Assembly (NCBI GenBank): GCA_013397115.1
Contig: VWZW01002762.1
Location: 371,664-435,663 of the forward strand
Direction of reading: 5' to 3'
Source: Edolisoma coerulescens
Lineage: Eukaryota; Chordata; Aves; Passeriformes; Campephagidae
DNA: 64,000 bases
The notes under the pieces were generated by a model. The model had not been told where the DNA came from, searched no databases, and saw only the letters and a program-made list of their open reading frames with translations. This document shows positions 45,918-56,616 of the stretch, in pieces. The translations under genes and the position numbers were made by a program. Numbering within the stretch: position 1 is the first letter of the stretch; each line of letters starts with the position of its first letter.

Positions 45918-48900
45918 GGTAGTTGTCAGAAAAAGTTGTAAACTTTTCTGAAGTATAAAAAAGACTAAAATCTGACAATGTTTCCATCACAACTTGCAAG
46001 ACTGATTGACTATGCAGAAAATTATTAACTTATTACATTTTATTCAAACTATATTACATTTATTATACAAAAAATAGTCTCATAAACACATAGTTAACAG
46101 AAAAACAAAATAGATTACATTCATTGCCTTTGACAAAAGCACTCAGGTAAATTGAACATATTGAAATTGTTGACACTACAAAGAATTTTTAATGCTTTGT
46201 ATGAAGCCACTTGCAGAATATAGTGACTGCATATGTGCATTTATGGCTGATTTCATCCAAGTCACTGTTGTTCCTGAAGTGGGAGCTGTTTTCTAAATAA
46301 AGTCTATATTTTCTGTGCATCACAGGTCTTTCCGGAGGTTTGAAGTCAGAAGGAAACAATAAGATCTGCATTATACAAGTCCTACAATGTCACAGATGAA
46401 CTTTTGGATCTGTGTGACACACCAGTACTTCTTGTCCACTGTTCCAAGTTGCTCCATTCCTGCATTTCACTAAAGGGACCGCAAGTGAAAACTGGGAATA
46501 AGGCCAGGGCACAATGCTAATTTTGTAGGCTTGTTTCCAAACAGTCTTCTCCCAGGAGCACATTGCCTGTTTTTCCGTGCCACAGGGGGAAGCGTGTCTG
46601 CTGGTGGGTGCAGGCTGGTGTGTGACTGGCATGTGCTGGGGCACTGAGGCACATGGCTGGGCTGGCATCGAGCCCACTTTTCTACAGCAGGACTGACTTG
46701 AGAAACAGGCAGTTAAAAATGAGTTTGTGAATCCTGGCATCGGTAAATCACCCAAATTTGGCCATTCATCTTTTAACAGATATGTATTTTATTGTTCTGT
46801 AGGAAAACTCCATCAGCCAACTGAAAGATTTTCCCCAATGAAATGCAGCCTGCTGTATATTTTGTTTTCTTTTATCCTTGGAATTCAGCTGGCACTAAAT
46901 AACAGCATATTTATATTTCTCTGCTTTTATTTCTTTGTTTCTAGTTCTGGACAGTGTCCTTACCTAGCAGACTGTTTGAGAAAAGGCTTGTTACAACTCT
47001 TTGTTAGGACAAAGCTGATGGCATATCTGTACAATTGCAGTGAGATTTGGATGCATGTGAGCTGTACAATTAGCAAAGCCACATCCTATAAAAGAAATTA
47101 GTTATATCAGTGGAAAGGATGTATGTCAATACTGGGAGTAACTGCCAGCATAGCTGCTTCAAATACCTCAGCTCTGCCAGCACACTTTTCTCACTGCAGC
47201 AGACTCTTCTCACTGACCGCCGTCAATCATGGAAAGCATGTGGTGAAAAGCCTTCCCTATTTTCCAGTGAAAAGGTACCTAAGAATATGTATGGTGCTTT
47301 TCTGAATTATAGTATCTGCTTTTAAGTATATATAAATGAGCAGTTTAACAAGTGAATTTACATTCTGCAGCCCTCAGCTGCAGCCCTGTCTTTAAATTCA
47401 AGGTGCTGTCCCTAAAACAGCAACATTTTTCTTCCTTGATTGCACCTACCTGATGTTCCTGCAGGCACGTTTAGTAATACTATCATTGCAATTTGCATAT
47501 CTATTTTAACTCTTTTAAACTGTGTATTTACAACAATATGATGACAGAATTTGTCATCCTAAATGACATTCTGTTTCTGGAGGGTCACTGCTGTGTGTTT
47601 TTTGTTTGAAATAACACAAGAGGTACAGCCAAGGGCAGGGGATGAAAAATTACTATATCTTACAATCAGCATCAGGAGCATCCACAAAGGAACAATAGCA
47701 GTAATAGCAAACATGTTCATCTGTGAACTCCATAGGATATCATTAAAAGCTGCTTTCCTTTCTCTTTAAGTAAATACTTAATATTCTGTCTTCAGTTTAG
47801 CAAAAACAACATTTAGGAATCACCACATTACTCTGGATCGGTATGAATTTGCCTAATACATTATTTTGTCCCTGACAGCAGCCAATACTGGCTGTTCAGA
47901 AGAAGGTACAAGAAACACATTAATGATCAATTATGGAAGAATCTGCCTTTTGGGCAGCAATTCACAATTTTTATATGCTAGTCACCTTTTGCAAAAAGGA
48001 TACTGGGTGTACCAAACCACTACATGCAGATATGAATAATGGGTTTGCTGCCTTCTCTTATAAATGTTCTTTGAGTAGTCTAATAGTTTAAAAGTCAATG
48101 TGGTCCACTATTAAATGAATTATGATCCATTGTGTTTTTCTTGTACTTTTCAGGGAGTGGTAAGGTGAAGGGGGCCTCATGGCTATTGCATAAATGATAC
48201 ATCAAGGTTCTCTTCCTCTAACAAGAGAGAACCTGAAACAATCATTCTGGCATTATGCTGTTTAGAAGCCTGAAGAATAACTCAGAGATGTGTGTCTTGT
48301 TCCCATCTTTGCCAGCCCCAGTTCATTTCTCTCACCTTTGCAGAAGGCTGTGTTCCTTACTTTTAGAAATCATGCAGAATTAGGTGGTGCTCCCAGACAC
48401 TGAATTCTGTGTTTTGTGGGTTTACCTCCGTGCAGTGTGCATGATGAAACAGAAATCTTGTAACTGAAGAAGTGTGAACTAATATTCTTTCATAATTTCT
48501 ATTTGAAACAATGGCCATGTGTCTGAGCCTAATAAAATCTTTTATCCTCTTGACTTTTGATCATGCTAAGATTAGGGCATTTTTTTAACCTGCTGATTAA
48601 AAGGCTATATCTAATTTTGTTTTGTAGGGTTTTTTAAATTCTATTTTTTCAGATTTCTGAGCTGACTCTGATGTTTCTGGGCATTGGTAGAGAGACCATG
48701 TAGCAAATTTATCAGATTTAAACAGATTTTAAGATGGAAAGAATGTAGACAAAATAACATTTTTCAATGGTTTTCATGTGTCCCCTGTTGGAGTATCTTG
48801 CTGAGAAATAACTGGGAGCTCAGTTGCTCTGAGGGGTTTTACACATCTAAAAAATCTTGAGCTCTGAAAGGGAAAAGAGAGAAGAGGAATAGAGTTAGGC

Positions 48901-50469
48901 TTTCCATTCTCTAGGGATGGTGTCTGACATGAGTTAGACCTACTTAAGTTTTAGATCACATAACCTTTACTCATTTGCTTCCAGTTTCAGGACATTTTTT
49001 ATTGTCATATGGTCTTAGTGCTGCACTTTTGTGTTGAAAAAGCTGTTCTGAGTCATTGCATCTACTAATGAAAGTCGAACCAAAAAAGAGTCCCATTCAA
49101 GCACTAAATTCAGCACAGTTTGCTGTGGAGGCACAGCTGGCTGGGTAGTCCTCTGCAGCTGGGGACAAGGCTGTGAGTCAGAGATCTGCAGGATTTCACC
49201 TCAGGGGCAATGGAGCAGCTCATCTGCCATTCAGGAAGGCCCACGTGAGACAGGGAGAGACCGAGGAGGGATCTGATGTGCAGCTAACCCAGTAACGGTG
49301 ACAGCACTGAAAAAGCAAATCTGATTATTATAATCTTTGTGTCTCTTCTGAATACTACCTGAGTTGCTAGTCTACATATGAAAAAGCCAAATGGCATGCA
49401 AGTCCCCTGTGTATTGTCCTTTTCCCTATTGTGCTTAATGACTGATCAGTTGTACAAAATAGGTACAACTTTCTGATAATGTTTATGTAAGTACCTGTTT
49501 AGTAATCCTTCTCTGAACATCAAGTTTTAGCTGGCAGAATTTATTAACATTTATACCCCTGTAGAGCTGAGAGACATCAGCTAGGTTACAGATGTGTTGT
49601 GCTAGGTACCGTAAAAAGAGAGACTATCAGCATGCCACCTGAATCTTTGCTCTATATATTTATTTTATGAAATATATCTTCTATATTTGCATTAATGCGA
49701 GGTGACAGAACATTGTAAAATTGATCAGCAATTTATAGCCTCTTTATTTTTTAATTAAAAACATAAATATGCTTCTATGTAGCAAAAGAGAAGTTTTCTA
49801 AAATTAATTCAGAATTACTTAACCAGCTTCATTCCTTCAAGCCACAGCTATAGAGGAATTTTCCAGAAAGATATGGAAATAATTTGACTTTTAAAAAATA
49901 TCAAGGAATAAATGAAGAAATAATCACAAGCTTTTATCAATTTAGGCTAATATAGCAGTAGGTGAAAGATTGAGTTTCAGTAATGCACAAATAATGACTC
50001 AAAACTCACAAACAATGCCTTTGTCAGTAATCAAGGAGTAAAACATCATTTTAACAACCAAATGTAGACTGATACCTTGGAACTGTCATCTGCTCAGGTG
50101 CATGGGAAGATGGGAGGAGACACAGACAGGACAGGGGATCCAGACTGACCGGAGGAATATTCCAGACCATACAATATCATGCTCAGTACGCAAAGAGGAT
50201 GAGGAAGAAGGAGGAAGTGGGGGTGTGGGGATGTTTGTAGTGATGGTGTTTGTCTTCCCAAGTCACCATTACATGTGATGGGGTCCTGCTCTACGAAGCA
50301 GTGATTTAATTCCTTGTTTTGCTTTGGTTGTGTCATTTGGTTTTCCTTCTGAACTGACTTTATCTCAACGCACAAGTTTTCTAACTTTTACACTTCCAGT
50401 TCTCTCCCCGACCCTGGCAGTGGGTGAGTGAGTGAGTGGCTGCATGGGGCTTGGCTGAGAAAGTCTGAC
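45918..50469. other. Unique AT-rich DNA, no gene recognised
   Basis: Open frames at 46390-46755 (-) and 46727-47101 (+) have no known domain. No transposon is recognisable. Confidence 0.45.
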
Positions 50470-50862
50470 AGAATTGGGATTGTTCAGCCTGGAAAAGAGA
50501 AGGCTTCAGGGGACTTAATTGTGGCCTTCCAGTACCTGAAGGGGCCTCCAAGGAAGATAGAGGCTATTTACAAGAGCATGTAGTGACAGGACAAGGGGAA
50601 GTGGCTTAAAACTGAAAGAGTGTAGGTTTAGATTAGATATTAGGAAGAAATTCTTTACTGTGAAAGTGGTGAGGCACTGGAACAGGTTGCCCAGAGAAGC
50701 TGTAGATGTGCCACCCCTGGGAGCATTCAAGGCCAGTTTGGATGGGGCTCTGAGCAACCTCGTCTAGTAAAAGGTGTCCCTGCCCATGGCAGGAAGGTTG
50801 GAACTAGATGATCTTTGAGGTCCCTTCTAACCCAAGCCATTCTGTGATTCTGTTCTATGATA
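50470..50862 (+). mobile_element. CR1 3'-end fragment, well preserved
   Basis: About 390 bp of the canonical CR1 3' region in plus orientation: 'gggattgttcagcctgg', 'gaagaaattctttactgtg', 'gaggcactggaacaggttg', 'gatgatctttgaggtccc', 'aacccaagccattctgtg', then repeats of 'attctg' and 'ttctatgat'. It is 5' truncated. The open frame 50515-50757 on the minus strand is a shadow. Confidence 0.95.
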
Positions 50863-52148
50863 ATCTTGACTGTTTTTCTTTAATTAGCAACTGTTTATGC
50901 CTAACACTTCTAGAGTTTCCAGGGTATAATGCTAGGGTGTATAAACTTCAGTCTTTGCCAGAAGTCTGCCATTTCAGTACTAACCCTAATGGAACACAAA
51001 GAGTTTATCTTCAATCTGAAAATAAACAATCTTGTAACAATGGAAGGGGTTCCTGGTGATAACAGTCAAAACTCAAATATTGCATTCTCCTGTGCCTCAC
51101 TCCAGCAGTCCGTGAGACAGCTTTCAAATCAGTCAGCTGCTTTCTGTCACATTTGGAAGCAGAACAGAATACTCAGAGATAACAGCTGAATAAAATGGAG
51201 GAGCCCTATTACTGCTCCAAATCTGCAACATGAGTTCAGCACCTATTAGACATCACAAAATGACCATGGATCTTAACACTGGGCTTCACAAAGCAATAGG
51301 AGACCAGGATCAGCAGTTCTGCTGCTAGAGCTAGTTATCAATAAGGATGAAATTGAAGTTACTATGTGTGTAGTGGGAGGAAAACTCAAAGAGCTGAATT
51401 CACTCAGTGTCCTGAAAGAGCTGATGCACAGTCAGAAGTGGGATTGTTCATGATCCAGCCTGTAAGAGATTTTTAAGCAGGGTATGATTGTATAAGGGGT
51501 TTGAAGAATAGCACTTATATTTAACCAAACACAAAAAGTGAGCTAACAGAGACAGGCACTTTTGTCTGAGTTCAAGGAAGGAAAAATTGAAGACATGGAG
51601 GTAAAAGGTTTTCTGAAGAGAGATTTGGCCAGACCAATTTGCTATCTATTCCTGGCAAAGGCACTTTTTAGACACAGAAAACACAGCTGATCTAATCTAC
51701 CACACGTCACCTGAAGAATTCCTTGATACAGGATGTTGATGCTTGAAGTTTACGTAAATTAATATAGCAATCAGAAAAAATCATTGAAGAAAAGTCCCTT
51801 AAGGCTATTAAATATATAGACATCTATTCTGATTAGGACATCTGTGAGCCATGGAGGTAAGGAGACATTGTGAGGGAAGTAAAGATGCATACTCAGCCCA
51901 TTTTTATTTTCTTCTATACATGTGGGCTATTGACAGATAGACCTTTAGTCTGATCAGTATGACCATCCTCATTCTCCTCTGTTCTTATCTGAACTGCACT
52001 GCAGTATGTGACAGGAAGTTATTAATTAAGCTGGAGAAGATGTGGGAATAATTCCAGAATTTTAAAATAATAATTTCAAAATGAAAAAATAATTTTAAAA
52101 TGATAAAGCTAGGGCTGTATCAACTATCATAACAATGATTCTTCCCCT
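50863..52148. other. Unique DNA, no feature recognised
   Basis: No recognisable transposon, exon or RNA gene. Confidence 0.5.
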
Positions 52149-52515
52149 CAGCACTGATGAGGCCATTCCTGGCACCATCCTAGGCTCCTTAGAACAAAAG
52201 AAATATGGACATCTTCCCAAGAGTCCGGTGAAGGACTACAAAGGTGATTAAGGAACTGGAGCACACCACATATAAAGAAAGGCTTGGAGAGCTGGAACTA
52301 TTTAGTTCAGAGGTTCAGAGAAGAGAAGTAACCCCGACATGTAATTAATGCATATAAATATCTGGAGGGAGGGTGCAAACAAGTCAAAGACAGGCTCTTC
52401 TCAATGGTACCCAGTGACAGAACCACAGAAACACACACCAAAAGGCACAAACTGAAACAAAGGAGGTGCTGTCTGAAATAGGCAAACACTTTCTTACTGT
52501 GAGGGGGACCCAGCT
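52149..52515 (+). mobile_element. CR1 fragment lacking its 3' terminus
   Basis: Plus-strand CR1: 'cagcactgatgaggcc', 'gagtccggtgaaggactac', 'aaggtgattaaggaactgg', 'atataaatatctggaggg', 'gacaggctcttctcaatgg', 'gcacaaactgaaacaaagg', 'acactttcttactgtgag'. A normal copy would continue for ~200 bp to the 3' tail. Here it breaks off and is followed within ~40 bp by the composite telomere-like array, as if the array was joined or inserted at this point. Confidence 0.88.
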
Positions 52516-52589
52516 CAGGCATAGATAGCCTGAACACTCAAAAGCATTGTGGTTTTCTCAAACCTAACCTTAGGCACAACACTAATTTC

Positions 52590-52738
52590 GGGTGGATGAG
52601 GAAAAGCAGCATGTGGGTGAGGCTGCTGAAAAACAGAAAAGTGTAGAGGGAGCAAACTTGGGGAAGCACAGTGGTGCACCTGGAATGCAGTTAGCAGCGA
52701 CATCATCCGTGGAGCTCTGGGCACTATAGGTTTCTAAA
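52590..52738 (+). repeat. Unit 1 of a ~145-bp repeat associated with telomere-like tracts
   Basis: Begins 'ggtggatgaggaaaagcagc' and ends 'gtggagctctgggcactata', 'ggtttctaaacc'. It aligns along its length with units at 53014 and 53988 but is the most diverged of the three. Just before it, 52548-52575 carries a remnant of a further unit end ('gtggttttct') and a few telomere-like hexamers, suggesting an earlier period of the same array. Confidence 0.75.
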
Positions 52739-53013
52739 CCGCAATCCTAAACTTAAACCGAACAGAAACCCTGGTATTAACCCTAATACAAACCCTGAAT
52801 AAAAAATTAACCCTAACCCTAAACCTAAATCAAAGCCAAAACCTAACCTTAAACCTAACCCTAAATTCTAACCCAAACCCTAAACCTAAACCTAACCCTA
52901 ACCCCAACCCTAGCCCTAAACCTAACCCTAACCCAAAACCTAACCCTAACCCTAACAGTAATCCCAACTCTAACCCTTACTATAAAGTAGACTCTAATAC
53001 GACCCTAAGCCTA
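52739..53013. repeat. Degenerate interstitial telomere-like tract 1 (CCCTAA)n
   Basis: About 275 bp made largely of CCCTAA and its variants (CCTAAA, CCCAAC, CTTAAA) on the plus strand, so the G-rich TTAGGG strand is the minus strand. Short perfect stretches such as 'aaccctaaccctaac' alternate with mutated hexamers. This is an old interstitial array, not a living chromosome end. Confidence 0.95.
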
Positions 53014-53168
53014 AGATCAGGTAAAGCAGAAAAAGCCGCAGGGGGGAGAGACTGGTGCCAAAGACAACAGTGTGAAGGGAGCAATGTTGGGCCAGTGTTC
53101 GGCTGGCCTAGGTATGCCTTTGGCAGCTGCAGTGTCCCAGGAGCTATGGGCTTTCTGGTTTTCTAAAC
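53014..53168 (+). repeat. Unit 2 of the ~145-bp repeat
   Basis: Reads 'gatcaggtaaagcagaaaaa' ... 'ctggtgccaaagacaacag', 'tgtgaagggagcaatgttgg' ... 'tttggcagctgcagtgtccc', 'gagctatgggctttctgg', 'ttttctaaaccc'. It is closely similar to unit 3 over its whole length and is set exactly between two telomere-like tracts. Confidence 0.88.
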
Positions 53169-53987
53169 CCAAATAATAAATGGAAACCTAAGATAAATCC
53201 TCACCCAAATCATAACCTTCTCCCTAAATCGAAAGCTAACCCTAACCATGAGGATAAGTTTTATCCAAACCCTAATCCTAAGTGAAATACTAATCTTAAC
53301 CAAAATCCTAAACCTAAATCTAACACCAAGCCTAAACCGTAAACCTTACCCTAACAAAACACTAACCCAAACTCCTAACACTAAAACACAACACTAACAA
53401 AAACCTTAACCTGAAACCCTAAACATAAAACTAACCCTAACCAAAACCCTAAGAACAAACAAAACCCTAACCCTAACCCTAAGCCTAACTATAAACCTAA
53501 GCCTGACTCTAACCCTAGCCCTAACCCTAAGCCTAACCCAAAACCTAACTCGAAGCCTAAACCTAAACCTAAGTCCAATCCTAACCCCAACCCTAACCCT
53601 AAAGATAACCCTAACCCTAACACTAACCAAAACCTAAATTTATCCCTTACCCTAACTCTAACCGTAACCCGAACACTAACCCTAAGCTTACACCCTAAGC
53701 ATAACGCTATCCCGAACCCTAACCCTAAGCGTAACCCTAAGCGTAACCCTAACCCTAAATCCCAGATCCTAGCCCTAACCCAAACCATAACAAGAAGTAT
53801 AACTCTTACCTTAATCCTAACTCTAACCTTAAATCCTAACCCTAGCCCTAACCATAACTCTAAGCATAACCCAAACTCTAACCCTAACCCTAAGCATAAC
53901 CCAAACCCTAACCCTAACCCTCAGCCTAAGCCTAAACCCTGACCCTAACCTTTAACCCTAACTGTAACCCTAAGTGTAACCTACCCT
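53169..53987. repeat. Degenerate interstitial telomere-like tract 2 (CCCTAA)n
   Basis: About 820 bp of CCCTAA-type hexamers and variants (CATAAC, CCTAAG, GCGTAA, CCCGAA). The middle (about 53460-53790) is the most regular. On the minus strand two frames are free of stops and give dipeptide-repeat translations: Val-Arg type (53406-53630) and Gly-Leu type (53489-53788). These are translations of the repeat, not host genes. Confidence 0.96.
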
Positions 53988-54130
53988 AGGTGGAGCAGTA
54001 AAAGCTGCACAGGGGTGGTGCCAAGGACAACAGTGTGGAGGGAGCAATGCTGGGGCAGTGCCGCGCTGACCTTTGCACGCCTTTTGCAGCTGCAGTGTCC
54101 CTGGAGCTCTGGGCTTTGTGGTTTTCTCCC
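53988..54130 (+). repeat. Unit 3 of the ~145-bp repeat
   Basis: Reads 'ggtggagcagtaaaagctgc' ... 'ggtggtgccaaggacaacag', 'tgtggagggagcaatgctgg' ... 'ttttgcagctgcagtgtccc', 'ggagctctgggctttgtgg', 'ttttct'. It closes the array on the right. No telomere-like hexamers follow. Confidence 0.88.
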
Positions 54131-54999
54131 TCTTGAACTGAAGGGCCCAGAACCGGTGAGTCTTTCTGGGGAAAATGTTTAGTGGACACATTTATCTCAG
54201 ATGCATTTCTGAACTGATTCATAAAAGCATACACCAATATTTTCACAGGAATTAGGATTTTCTTAGCTGTGTTCCACAGGGGTGGAAGATATTTGACAGG
54301 AAATATGGTTTTTAGCATGTTCAGATAAGCTGTCCTCTGGTTGTTAAAGCTTTAAGTTCTTATCACCTTAATAGTCATTCTTGTCAAAGCAGATACATGA
54401 GCAGCTGAGGTCTGTATTTATAGAGACCTATGTTGAATCCTGGTATTTTATTTAGGGAAAGGTGATATTGGTAAGTTGTCCCAAGGCCAAAATTTACCAC
54501 TGGAGCAAATCCAAATAGATTTTAAAAGACTGTCAACACAGAGGCTGATCTTGATGACTAGTGGCCTCAATATTGTTTCTTTATGGGGCACTGCTTAACA
54601 TAAGGCCTGTAGATGTCTCCCGGAGAAGAGGGAAGATATGGGAAGAAGATAGTTAGGCTTGGCTTAACAGGCTGTAAAGACCAATGTGGAGCAGTAAACG
54701 TTTTTAGGAGGAGGGAAAAATGGAAGCTGGAGGAAAGGACACTGGAGGTCCTGAAGGTGGCTGTAGGAGCAAGGAAGGAGCAGCCTGATGCAGATGGAAG
54801 AGGGGCATCAGTGCCCTGCTCCTGACTGTGGGTGAGTGTTGGGGCACTGTGCTGTTTCTGGAAGTAAGGTGGTGAGTTTAAAACTTGTACTGGTGGTGCA
54901 AGTGGGACCTGCAAAGTCTGTGAACCACTGGTGAGTTGAGGTGGGAGTTGGCGGTACGCTCCTTCGCACAGCATTTAAAGCATTTACACCCATGGCAGA
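54131..54999. other. Sequence between the composite array and the LTR-like blocks, not identified
   Basis: GC content rises toward the right. An open frame 54567-54974 (-) lacks a known domain. The stretch 54600-54990 is purine-rich and could belong to an unrecognised retroelement, but nothing specific supports that. Confidence 0.4.
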
Positions 55000-55990
55000 T
55001 ACACTGTCTCAGTGTGGAAAGCTCTGTATGTTATTTGTCAGGATATGGCTATGAGAGGGACCAATATATATGCCTCAACATATGTCACAAATGAGGTGAA
55101 GAAAAATTCCTATGAAAAAAGTATCTTGCCCTGTCCCCAGAGAGGCTTCACCTGGCAGCCAGTCAGGGCAGAGAAAACTTCCATGATTAGACTGCGATCC
55201 GCTCCCCCCGCCCCCACACACACACTTGCTGGTGAAGGCAAGTACCCGGATGCCAGGGAAAAATGCCCGCCAAAAACGGGCCCACGGAGTCGAGTTGGGG
55301 GAGGAGTTTGGGGGCACATAAAAGCAGCCAGCCGCAACGTCACGAGGTCTTTTTGCTTTGGGTCACTTGGAAGGTCAGCTTAGCCCCTTCTGCTCCCTCC
55401 TTCGTGCCCTCTTCCCTGTGGTCCTGTTTCCCTGCCCGTACCTGTGTCGCCCTGCTGTGCCGATCCCGGGAACCAGCTTATCACCGTAGAGATTTCGTGC
55501 TCCGTAGTTGCCGCTCGTAACCGCCGCTCGCACCCAGCTTCCAGCCACTGCTTGCAGTTGCCGCCCGCACCCAGCCTCCAGCCACGGCTCGCAGCTTGTA
55601 GCCACCGTCCACAACCTGCCGCCCACACCCAGCTTGTGGCCACCGCCCGCAGCCGTCATCGGAGGCACGGTGCCATTGCCACTTAGAAATCGCGCCCAGC
55701 CTGAAGCCCTGCAAACGCAGCACGTGGTTCGCAACACGCACGCTCCGTTTGCCAAACCGATGCTGACAGATAACCGGGGTTCTGTGGTAACGCTGTCCCC
55801 TGTCTTCTGTTTCTTTCTCTCTCTCTTTTCTCTCTCTCTGCTCCTTTTTCCTATTTCCGCCCTCCCTCCCCCTTTAGTGAGAACACTTATTTGGTTTTTT
55901 TTGTTTGTTCGTCTTTGGGGTTTTTTTTAAAATTTCAATAAATGTTTCTCAGATATAATATTGCCCTGTTTTGTGCTTGATTTTTCATCT
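55000..55990 (+). mobile_element. LTR-like promoter-to-polyA block (GC-rich, unclassified)
   Basis: A TATA-like 'cataaaag' at 55317-55324 and a CRE-like 'acgtcacg' at about 55337 precede a CpG-rich, repeat-bearing stretch (55440-55790). A pyrimidine-rich run, AATAAA at 55937-55942 and a T-rich end follow. This order fits U3-R-U5 of a retroviral LTR with a long R region. It could instead be a retrocopied or native non-coding transcription unit. The left end is uncertain and no target-site duplication is visible. Open frames on both strands within 55375-55930 result from the GC-rich repeat. Confidence 0.4.
55500..55650. repeat. GC-rich imperfect minisatellite
   Basis: Repeats of 'ccgcccgcacccagc', 'ttccagccac' and 'gctcgcag' with a variable period of roughly 30-45 bp. 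The repeat keeps frames open on both strands. Confidence 0.7.
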
Positions 55991-56008
55991 GAAAAACCTA
56001 TCAAAAGT

Positions 56009-56616
56009 GTTGCAGTAAGAAACCCTTATCCACCTTTCAGTTTTAGCGAGTTCCCACAGCCCCCTGCAGCCCCATTGGTTTGTGTATTCCCCTCCTAGTT
56101 TCATGTATAAGCCTATGTTTATGTATTTCCCCTGTTCCATAAGCATTATGTTCTAGAATGTTCTCCTTTTCTCGGTACCCCATTGGTTGTCTGTATTAAT
56201 CCCTCCTCTGTTCTATCCCCATTGGCTGTTCCCCTGTCGACCCCTCCCATGTTCCCTTTCCCCATTGGTTGTAACCCTTTACCCCGCCTCTCTTTGTCCC
56301 AGTATAAAATTCTTGTAATTGCCCTTGTTCCTGGTCTCTCCTGCCTCTGACCCTTCAGAGGAATAAACCTCTGGAATCCATGCAGCAGACCCCTCTCTCC
56401 TCCTTCACCTCCGCCTGCGTGCCTGACCACTAGCCTGGGGGTAGCTCCATCGGATGAGGAAGCTGCGTCCTCGCTGGTTTTTGTGTGCCGCCCTGCTCTG
56501 GTGAGGGCACCGCAGTTCAGACCTCCGGGCTTCCTTCATCCTGGCTCACGCGCACCCAGCAGCCGACCCGGCAGACTGCTGAGGGCATCCCAGTGGCTGG
56601 CTGGTGCCGCCACACA
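56009..56616 (+). mobile_element. ERV LTR with repeated inverted CCAAT boxes
   Basis: Four copies of 'cccattgg' (56071, 56179, 56218, 56261), i.e. inverted CCAAT boxes, precede a TATA box 'tataaaa' at 56303-56309. AATAAA lies at 56362-56367. The compact spacing, with an R region of about 50-60 bp, is typical of retroviral LTRs of the gamma- or betaretrovirus-like classes. The U5 side is GC-richer. The TG and CA ends are tentative: a 'tgttgcag' start and a 'ccgccacaca' end are candidates. No gag, pol or env follows, so it is probably solo or fragmentary. Confidence 0.65.

Noticed and set aside
53406..53788. Arg/Val-rich and Gly/Leu-rich frames as host genes
   Set aside because: Direct translations of TTAGGG-type hexamers. 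Kept only as a finding about repeat translation, not as genes.
52739..53987. CRISPR-like regularly spaced repeats
   Set aside because: The repeats are contiguous telomere-like hexamers without unique spacers, in an animal genome.
55375..55930. Several overlapping frames of 80-140 codons on both strands
   Set aside because: Produced by a GC-rich repeat lacking AT-rich stop codons inside an LTR-like block; no domain recognised.
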